Source of the DNA: Volutella citrinella
Taxonomy: Eukaryota; Ascomycota; Sordariomycetes; Hypocreales; Nectriaceae
DNA: 64,000 bases
Assembly: GCA_034401135.1 (NCBI GenBank)
Contig: JAWZSP010000006.1
Coordinates: forward strand, 1,798,001 to 1,862,000
Direction of reading: 5' to 3'
In this document: in pieces, positions 32,491 through 41,983 of the stretch
How positions within the stretch are numbered: position 1 is the stretch's first letter
Layout: the number at the start of each line of letters is the position of its first letter
Program-made: the position numbers and the translations under genes
Notes under the pieces: generated by a model
What the model was told of the DNA's origin: nothing
Seen by the model: only the letters and a program-made list of their open reading frames with translations
Database searches by the model: none

Positions 32491-34494
32491 ATGGTTTCGT
32501 CCAGGATGAGATTCTTCTATCAGTATGTCGGGCTGCAGGAGACTGCCCATTCCATCCGGCTCCTCTCGCTGCTGCCCGGGCATCCTCAGGACACGGTTAG
32601 AGTTACACTGAGTCTTGTCGACTTCCCTCCGAGAAATGGCGATGCCCTCCCGGTTTACGAGGCACTTTCCTATGCCTGGGGAGACACCAACGATCGTGCA
32701 GACATCTATGTCGACCATCGTGTCATCTCAGTCACTCGCAGCCTGGAGGAGGCCCTGATCGCACTCCGTTATCGCGAGCTGCCGAGGACCATGTGGGTCG
32801 ACGCCCTGTGCATCGACCAGGGAAACATGCGAGAGCGAAGCACCCAGGTGCAGAAGATGTCAGACATCTACTCAAGCGCAAGCAGGGTCGTCATATGGCT
32901 TGGTCCGGGTAACCAGCAGAGTAACCTGGCGATGGACACCATCTCCAACTTGGGGTCCAGGGTCGCCATCAATCTCGGCGACAGCACCGCCTTTGTCCCC
33001 TTGGCCCCCGATGCAGAGTCCAAGGAATGGTGCAAGCATGACACACTGGTCCCATTGACGGATGCCCAGGTCGAGGCAATCTGCAAGATGTTCGACCGCA
33101 ACTGGTTTGAGAGACTTTGGGTTTGGCAGGAGGCCCGCAAGGGCAGCGACACTTCCATCGTCAAGTTGGGGGATCGCAGTATGCTGTGGCGTCGCTTCTG
33201 AGCTATGTGCTTCTTCATGTTCTGGAAGGAAGAGTACGTCTTGGGCGCGTCCTATCCTACTGTGAAGAAGCGACTGGAGGCTGTGCACAACATGCTCAAC
33301 AATGTCAGCCAGTCGCCGATGCAGTCTCTCACTCTGTGGACGTGCTTCAGGAAGTGCGGCGAGCCGAGGGACAGAGTCTACGCCTTGATGGGCATCACCA
33401 CCGATGAGACCAAGATTGAGCCCAACTACCTCCTTAGCGTGGCCGAAGTCTACCAGGATCTGGTAGTTCAGAATGTTCAGCAGTCCAAGAATCTGGAGAT
33501 TATCAGTGTATGCAACCTGAACAACGACCGATCCGACGAGATGCCCACGTGGGTGCCCGATCTGCGGGTTCCCAACAGTCGCAAGAGGTGGTTCGACCTA
33601 AACGGAGCCGGAGAGCCGCAGGCTGAGGCCAAATTGGTCGCCCCGAATGTTCTTGAGGTTATGGGCGTCAGGATCTGTACCATTTATAGCGTCCACACCG
33701 TGCCCTACTCCGGGACTGACCAGGAAGTCATTGATCGACTGCGAGAACTGGCACCGACCACCTTGGCAAATGAGCCATATGTCACGACTGGCAACAAACT
33801 CGATGCGTACTGTAGAGCATTCTTCGCAAACGAGTTCAATGAACGGTATCAGATGGTTGATGACTACCTCTTCAACTTCATGTGGTTCGCCCAAGCCCGC
33901 GATATCCTGATGGGCAGCGATGGCTCCAAAACGGACGCCGAGGCCCTGGCGTATTTTGCAAACACATTCCGAATCCAGACATCTGGCCGATCATTCTTCA
34001 CCACTGTCGAAGGCTACGTGGGTCTCGCTCCGGAGCAAGCACTGCCGGGTGATGTGATTGTGCAAGTCCTCGGCAGTCGCTGGCCCATGGCTCTCCGGCC
34101 AGTCGTCACGCCAGACGGCAACACAACCTACAAACTCGTTGGCTTCACATATTTGGATGGCGGCAATGACCAGGAAGCTCTCTTGGGACAGCTCCCAGAG
34201 AACTATTCGAATGTGGCCTGCTGGAATGGACGCACCGGCAAGTGGTGGTCCCACTACATGGACTCCAAGACGGGACACATTCAAATCGAGGATCCGCGGC
34301 TTGGACCGCTCCCCGACGGCTGGTATAGGAAGGAACACAGCGAGTCTGATCTCTGGCATTGGTTCGGTCGGGAGGGGGCGCAGGACATCGAGGCAGAAAT
34401 GAAGACCGAGGTCAAGTGGAGGAGCGATCCCAGACTGACTGTGAATGCGCTGAGGAAGACGGGAATCATTGTGGAAGGGTTTCAACTGGTCTAA
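32491..34494 (+). pseudogene. HET-domain gene with one in-frame TGA
   Basis: A single intronless frame of 668 codons is interrupted only by TGA at 33199-33201 (codon 237); the frame before and after is the same. The N-terminal half is a HET (heterokaryon incompatibility) domain: YEALSYAWGD, MWVDALCIDQ, QKMSDIYSSASRVVIWLG, then WFERLWVWQEA. After the stop the sequence continues as a typical HET C-terminal region (TLWTCFRKCGEPRDRVYALMGI, PTWVPDLR, GYVGLAPEQALPGDVI). HET proteins trigger cell death after non-self fusion, often with an NLR partner. The stop could be a single C-to-T change from CGA. A protein truncated at 236 aa would keep the HET core. Whether the TGA is read through, is an error or inactivates the gene is open. 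Confidence 0.85.
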
Positions 34495-34703
34495 GGATTG
34501 ATGTTGATTCCATGTGTAATGAGTGTTATGACACGTTTGCGTTTCTGGATCAAGCCTTCAAATTATCTATTCCTCGTGAGTCGTACGTAGCGCTTTGCTA
34601 CGAAGACATCACGCAAAACATCGCTATCTTGGTTAGGCTATTATTGCAATTACCTAAAGATAAGCCATCATCAATCCTTTGTTTGCAAATCTACTTAGAA
34701 GGG

Positions 34704-35705
34704 CTAAAGCTTGCGAGAACGGCTCTTGCCCTCCTGTTGCCTGGACAAGTCCGCCCAATCTTGCGCGAACTGATCCAGAGACTTCAGCGCACCATTCATC
34801 GCCGAGAACAGCTTTCTCTCACTCCTCTTGATTTTCCCTTCGGTGACCGAGTATTTGAGATCCCAACCCAAATCTGAAACGACGTGCGACAGTTTATCGC
34901 GGGTTTGTCGCAGGCGTTGAAGCCGAGCACTCAGCTGATTCACCGTATCCTGGATCGTTTCCATGTCTTTCTTGCAGGCTTTGGCGGCTGTGCGTACTCT
35001 CTGGGCCTTGTCTTCAAACACTGTTTTCAAGTCTGAGGGCATTCCTTTGCCCCCCTTCGCTCCGTAGAGTCTGTCGAGATGGAGTGATGGGTATTCCCTT
35101 ACCCGGTGAGCCAGGCTTGATAGCTGAACCGCCGAATTCATCTCTTTCATTTGCTCGGCTACCTGCCTTGCTCCTTCAAGGTGTTTGACCAGTCGCTTGA
35201 TCCGTTCTTCTTGGGTTCGAAGACCATTGTCTGGATCAGCACATTCTTTCGTCAGAGTTTGAACAACGCCGACGCTCGCCCGTCGAACCCCGGAAAACTG
35301 TGCGCGAAACTCTCGGCTCCATGAATCAAAGTCGCGTAGGATTGCACGCCCCTTGTGTTTGCCAATGCTGTTGTACGTGTCAACACTGAGGCAGACGTGG
35401 GACATTTCGGTGGTGCAAGATGGATCAGGCCCCATTTCTCTCGTGGCGTTGGACAGATTATTCATGTTGCCCACGATCCGTTCTTGAGACAATAGAAGAG
35501 TCGCTGGGAAAAGGCCAAGGTGAAAGTCGTGGGCATCGTCGGCGGGGCGAACCAGACAGGGTGAATCCTCAGAATTCACCGAAAGTAGTCGAACCCCTTC
35601 GATCACTGCAAAAACAACGCAGATGGTTGTTATGGAAAGCGAGAAGAAAACGAAACTGCAACAGCCGGTGGTGAAACGCCTCTTAATTGAGCTCCAAAGT
35701 TCCAT
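34704..35705 (-). CDS. Membrane-anchored coiled-coil protein (333 aa), unrecognised
   Basis: It has one exon. A basic start (MELWSSIKRRF) precedes a single hydrophobic segment (about residues 14-36, CCSFVFFSLSITTICVVFAV), giving a type II signal anchor or uncleaved signal. The rest is strongly helical with heptad-like stretches (ERIKRLVKHLEGARQVAEQMKEM, then DKAQRVRTAAKACKKDMETIQDTVNQLSARLQRLRQT) typical of coiled coils, and the C-terminus is basic. There is no enzymatic motif. It is convergent with the HET gene, 209 bp between stop codons. Membrane plus coiled coil is a plausible layout for an executor or scaffold paired with HET/NLR sensors, but that is inference. Confidence 0.7.
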   Translation of the reverse strand: MELWSSIKRRFTTGCCSFVFFSLSITTICVVFAVIEGVRLLSVNSEDSPCLVRPADDAHDFHLGLFPATLLLSQERIVGNMNNLSNATREMGPDPSCTTEMSHVCLSVDTYNSIGKHKGRAILRDFDSWSREFRAQFSGVRRASVGVVQTLTKECADPDNGLRTQEERIKRLVKHLEGARQVAEQMKEMNSAVQLSSLAHRVREYPSLHLDRLYGAKGGKGMPSDLKTVFEDKAQRVRTAAKACKKDMETIQDTVNQLSARLQRLRQTRDKLSHVVSDLGWDLKYSVTEGKIKRSERKLFSAMNGALKSLDQFAQDWADLSRQQEGKSRSRKL

Positions 35706-36561
35706 CGTTGAGATTGTAATAGAAGACGTTTGATGGTGGAAAGCAAGGGGAGTAGCAAAAGTTGAAAAGGATGACCATCTAGAAGGGGACGAGAAAAGGG
35801 GGGTGCCTTTCCTTATGTATTGCGAAGATGTAACAAAGTTTTAATTCTGTATTTACGGTTGAGAGCTATCCTGGATCTTCCATACCCCAATAGACTTTCA
35901 GGTTGAGGGACCTTGGTGGGCAAAGAAACTGTTCTGCATGGCTGTAGGTACCAACGTTAAATGTGGCTTTTAATGAAACATCGTGGTAGTCAAAATGTTG
36001 ATTGACTCATATGTTCTGGCGCTCAGTGGTTGCAATATTGGATATGACTGCGTGTTGCGATGACTTCACGATTCCAACTTCCCTGCATCCCTAATGAATC
36101 CGATCTGGGAATAGGGCTGGTGTCCGACTGTGGGGAAGAAAAAAAAAAAAAGCGAACAGCAATGAAATGGAGCGAATAGCTCGACTGTTTCCGCCCGTCA
36201 TGTGGTCGAATACCCTGATGCTGGCTTTTTGTGGCAGTTGCACCATCCAGGTGGTGATGTCGGCAGCCACGACGCCAAGGTCAAACGTTGTTTCGTGTGA
36301 ATCGTGGGGCAGGTGCGGCTGAATCCTGCAGCCATTCCCAGCCCCATCATTGTGTGCCGTCATGCATTAGTCCCAACGCGGGCGCTAACCCCGAGCTACG
36401 CAGCTCAGCCTCACCCAAAACCCACCTGCTTTCCTTTTTCACAAATGTCGCGCCGGCTCACTTCAGGCCTAGGAGCAGCTCGCCAAGCTTCAGCAACCGC
36501 TTGAAAGAGCGTTTATTTCCCTCTAAGCGTCACTGTCTCCACTAGCGGCGCTTAGTTGGCC
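35706..36561. other. Promoter/intergenic region with poly-A tract
   Basis: About 850 bp lie between divergent start codons of the coiled-coil gene and the T5orf172 gene. A run of 13 A lies at about 36137-36150. I see no coding sequence. Confidence 0.5.
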
Positions 36562-38418
36562 ATGGCAACCCTCGACGAATCATTCTTCGTCCCCATCCAC
36601 GACCTCGACCCGTCGCAACAAAACCAGTGCATCCATTTCACGCTCAAAGGACAACGATGCAAGTGGCAGGTCGACGAAAAGGAAAATAAAAAAGCCATCG
36701 GACTTCGCAGCCAGGTCTTGTCTCATGCGACGGGGATTCCCAGCCTGGAGCTGGATCTGCTTCGCCAATATGCTCTGGCCAACTGCTGCGGGGAGGACAA
36801 GGCCCGACACCGCACGCGCCTGCAGGATAGAGGACTGCTCGAGCCTCTGGTGAAGAGATGGCAAAAGGAGGTCAAGGACCGCCTGGCAAAACATGCCGCC
36901 GCCTCAAGTTCTGTGGGACCAATATTCACGCTATTCGGGGAGGCGAGGGACAAGCCGACATTGCCTGCATCGTCTCCAGGTGGCGTGATGACCTTGTCAC
37001 CCCCCGCAACACCCAAATCTCTCCCCAAATCTCCCAGCGCCGACAATCACTCGGCTGTGGATGCCTTGGGATCCAGGCTGGCTGCCATCTCACTAGCAAA
37101 CCCCTCGCCGGACTCGCCAGACAGCCAAGACTCTGCCAACCCAGCCGCAACACCAGATTCGCAACCACGCCATAACCTTCGACCGAGGAGGACGCCTGTA
37201 TCTCGAATATCCAAATTATCGGCTACTCCACCCAAACTCTCAGAGTTCCGCACCCACTGGACCGAGCCTAGCGCCAATGACACAGTCTCCTTCAAGCTGT
37301 GCAGCGCACTCCAGGACCGCGACTTTGAGCGGGGAGCACTGTATGTATTCAGGAGAGAGTCATCGCCGGGCTTCGTCAAAATAGGCTGGACTGCTGGATC
37401 GGTCCAAAGACGTCTTGACAGCTGGGCCGAGTGCGGATACACGCCGATCCTGGTATTCAGCGTGCCGAATGTGCCGCATGCACAACGCGCAGAGACGCTG
37501 ATACACTACGAACTCATCAAGGAGTGGCGAGCAGAGCGGAGATGCAAGGCCGACTGGTGTCGAAAGTCGCATCGGGAGTGGTTCGAGGTTGGCATAGAGC
37601 GGGCGAAGCAGGTCGTCAGCGACTGGGCTGCCTTTCTCAAATCCGCTGAGCCCTATGATGCGGAGGGACAGATCAAGCAGAAGTGGAAGCAATTTGCCTC
37701 GGAAATGGACTCAAAGGGAGAGGTGGTCACAGCGAAGAAATTACTTGAGCATCAACGAGCGCCACTGTCGCCCCAGGAGCCGGCAACAGCCCTATCACAG
37801 AGGCCAGTCCAGTTCAGCCTGTCGCCTGTTCAACAACCCCCAAGAAGCAGCGCTGCCAATGGGAAATCTCTTCGTGTTCCGTGGCCTCCATCAACTGAGC
37901 CCTTAGGAGCACGACCAGCACAAGTTCGGCACTCTACAACGCCCAGTTCAGCATCGCCCCACGTTCCATCAACTCGAACTACCAAGCCTCTCGGGCCACA
38001 GTCACCCCCTGTTCCACCTCCTTCGACAAGCAAGTCTGTTGAAGCTCAGCCATCGCCTGTCTCAGCAAACGAACGAACCGAGCCCGCAGCCTCGGGCAAA
38101 CATGACCCTGCGACTGAGCGGCCAATATTTTCTGTGCCAACGGCCAACACAATCTTCAACTTTGCACTTGAGTTGTCAGAAAAACAGGAGCCACTAGTGG
38201 AAAAGAAAACTGTGGCGCATCGCAAAATCGCGGTTCCGAGATCGCTGGCCAGAAGGGCCATAAAGGAAGGGGATGGCATAACCACTAGTTCCTCGTCAGG
38301 GGAAGGCGTGCTACCCAAATTAGTACCTACGGCGCCGTCATCATCACGGCAACTGACGCCGTTGGAAATCGTCGATGAACTAGCAAAACTGCAACTGAAG
38401 AATGTGGGCGGATCCTAG
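36562..38418 (+). CDS. T5orf172 (GIY-YIG fold) domain protein (618 aa)
   Basis: This is an intronless gene. The start is the ATG at 36562 (MATLDESFFVP). An N-terminal region has CIHFTLKGQRCKW and a Cys-rich turn (LANCCGEDKARHR), then a Ser/Pro-rich disordered stretch. A T5orf172/DUF1766 domain follows at about residues 250-365 (GALYVFRRESSPGFVKIGWTAGSVQRRLDSW ... HAQRAETLIHYELIKEWRAERRC..WCRKSHREWFEV). In this fold YVF and VKIGWT correspond to the GIY-YIG strands, with Arg in RLDSW. A long disordered Pro/Ser-rich tail ends the protein. Fungi carry many such genes. Nuclease activity is plausible from the fold but unproven. No membrane or export signal is present. Confidence 0.85.
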   Translation: MATLDESFFVPIHDLDPSQQNQCIHFTLKGQRCKWQVDEKENKKAIGLRSQVLSHATGIPSLELDLLRQYALANCCGEDKARHRTRLQDRGLLEPLVKRWQKEVKDRLAKHAAASSSVGPIFTLFGEARDKPTLPASSPGGVMTLSPPATPKSLPKSPSADNHSAVDALGSRLAAISLANPSPDSPDSQDSANPAATPDSQPRHNLRPRRTPVSRISKLSATPPKLSEFRTHWTEPSANDTVSFKLCSALQDRDFERGALYVFRRESSPGFVKIGWTAGSVQRRLDSWAECGYTPILVFSVPNVPHAQRAETLIHYELIKEWRAERRCKADWCRKSHREWFEVGIERAKQVVSDWAAFLKSAEPYDAEGQIKQKWKQFASEMDSKGEVVTAKKLLEHQRAPLSPQEPATALSQRPVQFSLSPVQQPPRSSAANGKSLRVPWPPSTEPLGARPAQVRHSTTPSSASPHVPSTRTTKPLGPQSPPVPPPSTSKSVEAQPSPVSANERTEPAASGKHDPATERPIFSVPTANTIFNFALELSEKQEPLVEKKTVAHRKIAVPRSLARRAIKEGDGITTSSSSGEGVLPKLVPTAPSSSRQLTPLEIVDELAKLQLKNVGGS

Positions 38419-38547
38419 TGGGAGACTGACCGATTGCATTCTCGCAGCTCCGCATGGCATGTAACAGGTTTGAATTATCAGGGACCACTCTCAAATGCAA
38501 TACCCTGTAGAAACTCAATTGTTTATATCCAGAATCGGTGATTCCAC

Positions 38548-39534
38548 TCAGATATCTCCGACCACCTCGAACCCTTTCCAGCCAACAAAGGAAACTCCGC
38601 CAAGCTTCGTGTTCAGCAGATCCGTGTTCAGAATCTCTTGTTCTCTTGCCTTTAATTCGTTCACATCCCAGTTCACCCACACAAACTTTCCGTTGAGGAA
38701 TTTAGCTTCAGGGCTGGTAAGCCATAAGCAAAAGTGACCAGGCAAATCGACTATGAAGGTGTTAGCTTTTGAAGGCGTAGGCGGAGACAGGCAGCGGCCG
38801 GGCAGTCAGGAGATTGCAGGTTACTCACTGTGGTCCATTCCGCCATGGCCGCTCTTGCGACTCGTGTCAGTGTCAACGAGGCCCGGGTGGACGTTGACAA
38901 CATGCAACTCAGGATTCTCCAAGCCGATGTAGTCAAACAGCTTTGTTGCGGCCATCTTGCTCGAAGCGTAGGCAGACAACCCGGGCTCCAGCGGCGGTAT
39001 GTGGGCAATGCAAGTCGAAATGTGCAAGATGTACGCCCCTTCGGCGGCGTATCTAATGAAGCCCCTCAAAGTGTGCAGGGCGCCCATGACATTGGTGTCA
39101 AAGGCGGACGCCCAGTCGTCCACGTCGAAAGCAGGGCCGAACACGGGCTGAGGAGTCGGCATGAACGCGGAGTTGCAAAATAAGATGTCAATCCTCCCAA
39201 ACTCCTGATGAATTCTGTCGAACGCTTCATAGACCTGAGTCTTCTCTGTGATGTCGGCAGGGGCGGCCAGAATATGAGCGTCCGGGAATTCTGCTTCGAT
39301 TCGGCCCTTGGTCGCGAGAATGTTCTTCTCGTTGCGGCTGATGATGGCAATCTGAGTGCTGCCAGCGGCTGCAAAGGCCTTGACGATGCTGGTACCAATC
39401 CCAGTAGCACCGCCAGTGACGACAACCGTCTTTCCTTGGGCGGATAGCTCCGGGCGGGATGGGGAGATGGCGGGATAGGACTCGCTGTGCCACTGCGTCA
39501 AGCCCGCCAGAGGTGGAAAGAAGGGAGAGGCCAT
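38548..39534 (-). CDS. Short-chain dehydrogenase/reductase (302 aa)
   Basis: Exons 39534-38829 and 38750-38548 join across a 78-bp GTGAGT...TAG intron. It is an NAD(P)-dependent oxidoreductase of the classical SDR fold. It shows the cofactor loop VVVTGGATGIG (about residues 37-47), NSA in place of the usual NNA/NAG (ILFCNSAFM), the catalytic Ser region (ILHISTCIAH), and the catalytic Tyr-x-x-x-Lys as AYASSKMAA. The HPGLVDTD motif follows. The C-terminus after the intron (GHFCLWLTSPEAKFLNGKFVWVNWDV) is the usual substrate-side lid of a fungal SDR subgroup. It is cytosolic. Substrate cannot be told; see the nearby ATP-grasp gene for a possible shared pathway. Confidence 0.9.
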
Positions 39535-40172
39535 GTCTGAGGTCGAATGGATATTGTCAGAAAATGTGTACGAATTGCGTGAATATGGGAAGAAGGGGAA
39601 AGGACATGTCCCTCTTAAGTATCTCCTTTTTCTGTACGAGCCAAGATTGGGCATGGTTCATCCGACGAAGCCGTGCACCTACTCCGTGGGACTTCTCCGA
39701 TGACCCTGTAGAGTCTACATCCATGGTAAAAAATTCTCGGAGTTGTCCAACGGTGCTGACAATGCTGCTGGCCTGCCTGCCTGTTTTCGGTTCCCGTGAA
39801 CGCCATGCAGGAACAGTGGGGATTAGTCCCGATGACTGTACTCTCGCACTGTAATTCGTTAGGAAGGCGTGCAGGTCCTCCGAGTCCTGCCTCGCACATC
39901 CTCTACTGAACAACCACACATGCATCCCAGGTAGTTTACAGTCAGTTCAATCAACCTCTTCGTTATCGCGTGTGGCTAACAACTTGCTTTAGGGTGGGTG
40001 CCGCTACCGGCCACCCCGCGTTGACATTATTAATCCGGGATGGCACCACGGAGTTCCGTGGTCAAGTGGTGCGACCTCCCAACCCCTGCTTCGATGCACA
40101 GCCCGGAGGCCCAAGAAACGAATCCCTCTTCCACTGGACATCTAAATCAGCACCGCAAGATAGCTGTTACCG

Positions 40173-41886
40173 ATGGAGGAGCCCCCTAGCCCGCCGGGGC
40201 CGACAGCGCACTGCCCAATCTGCAGCAAGCCCTACAACAGCGGTACCAACGGCATGTGACATCTCTCCGAGACTCCTTTCGCGCAACTGACCATATCCAG
40301 CCCGAGCTAGAAGTAGGCATGCATCCTACTGTCGGAAGAAGCACCAATCACGCCCCTTGCCTCGACGTAAGGCATGCGATCTCTGTGTGCGAGCCAAGGT
40401 TCGCTGCAGTGGCGTCCTAGGAGGATGTGCGCGATGTGCATCACGAAATATCCCGTGCACCTATGAAGGCATCCTCAGCGTTGACGCTATAGTCAGCTTG
40501 ACTCCTGAATCAGATGGTAGTAGGATTGAACCAGCCGGCTTGTCTCAACCGAACGGCTTCCTTCCTGTGGATATAAATGCGCAACCTGCGGAGAGTTCAG
40601 TCACAGGCATCGATCTCCTGACTGGGCTGAGTGAACAGCTATCCGGGAGCAACGCCCTTTCTACCCTGGATCCTAACTGGGAATTTGATCTACTTGGGTC
40701 TGGCTGGCCATTTGGGTCTGATCTCACAAGAAACCCTGCCGATGACAGTCCCATCGCGACTGACACTGATACCTCTGGTGCTGCCGTCAACACGCGTTTC
40801 TCGTTGGAATCGTCTCAATCATCACCGACACTTCCACCATCGCCGACATACCGAGATTCCAGCTCGCTGTTCGAGCGACGGAAGCTTTCGACACCAGATC
40901 TTGAGATTATCGGCGACCTTGCTCTGCATATCCTCCGCTCCTACCCCCACATGCTGGTCAACCAGGATTTGCTCCCGCCCTTCATCCATGCGAAGCATCA
41001 CCAACTGTCCGAGGTTGAACGAATGCGACCGAGTCCGCTGGCTGCTGCCTTGAGGCTAGCAAGAGTGCTGCTGCAGGGCCAGCGCATGAACAAGAGTCTG
41101 ATTTGGGGGTTGATCCGAATCGAACAAGAGCGACTATTGAACGAGGTACCTGGCCAAGCCAAGCCCCATTACCGACCAACCACTGGTAGTAGATCGTTGC
41201 TGACCAGAATGACCCCGAGTAGCACGCCAGCTTCAGCAAATGCGAGATTCTGGAAGCCCTGCAATCTCTCGTCATCTACATTCTGCTTCGGATCATAGAA
41301 GGACGCCATGTCTACACCGAGTTTAGCACACAGCTATTGGCCACGTTGAACGTAAGTGATTCAAAGTTAATACTTGGAATGAGAAGCGTATTAACAGTCT
41401 GGCAATACAGGCAATTTGCGGGCACATCACTTCGAAATATGGAAAGTTGATTAGCCCTGGTGAGATCGAGGGTCGAATGATGTCGTGGGGAGAGTGGATA
41501 TTTGCCGAGTCTCGTCGCCGGTAAGTGTTACGTGGCAAACATGGCTGTCAAATAAGAAGCCCAACTGACTATCAACGAGAGCAGCGACTGCGATTCTCAT
41601 CATCAACAGCTTCCTGGACGTCCAAATTGCAGCCACTCCCCCTAGCATGCCCGAATATTCCTGGTCCCCTGCGCCATCGCCCAAGGCGCTATGGAACGCT
41701 CAGCACGAAGCGACGTGGACTGCTGGCTACGCAGAGTATCTCCAGCACAACTCGATCCACGGTATGCTAAGAAATAGAGACCTTGCGGAGATGAAGGAAG
41801 CGGATGGAAAGCTACATGACCGTTGGTATGCATATGCCGACTCCTTTGGTCTCTTGGTCACGCTGGCAGCGAATATTGTGAAATAA
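40173..41886 (+). CDS. Regulator with C2HC finger plus Zn2Cys6 cluster (485 aa)
   Basis: Five exons (40173-40255, 40317-41145, 41223-41351, 41411-41520 and 41580-41886) join in frame. Exon 1 begins MEEPPSPPGP and supplies CPICSKPY; after the 61-bp intron (GTGACA...TAG, branch CTGAC) comes HASYC, together forming a C-x2-C-x(n)-H-x3-C finger. Directly after it is a fungal Zn2Cys6 cluster, CDLCVRAKVRCSG ... CARCASRNIPC. This C2H2-like plus Zn2Cys6 pairing is known in a subset of ascomycete transcription factors. The rest is acidic/Ser-rich, then helical middle-homology-like sequence (EILEALQSLVIYILLRIIEGRH). It is presumably a nuclear DNA-binding regulator; the ATP-grasp gene lies convergent to it, 97 bp away. 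Exon boundaries 3 and 5 rest on frame alone. Confidence 0.8.
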
Positions 41887-41983
41887 GTAAGCGATCCGAA
41901 GAATATATTGGTAATTGACTAACTCGAATTTATACACGCAAATGATCATCTCAACTTGTTTCCATACCGCCACTGTCTCCGAC

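Noticed and set aside
26878..34494. Reassignment of TGA to an amino acid in this genome
   Set aside because: TGA serves as the ordinary terminator of several intact genes here (for example the VOC protein at 12218 and the 13367-15029 regulator), so local nonsense mutation, editing, readthrough or error is more likely.
36137..36150. Poly-A run as the tail of a retroposed gene
   Set aside because: No intronless gene copy lies upstream of it in the right orientation, and no target-site duplication is visible.
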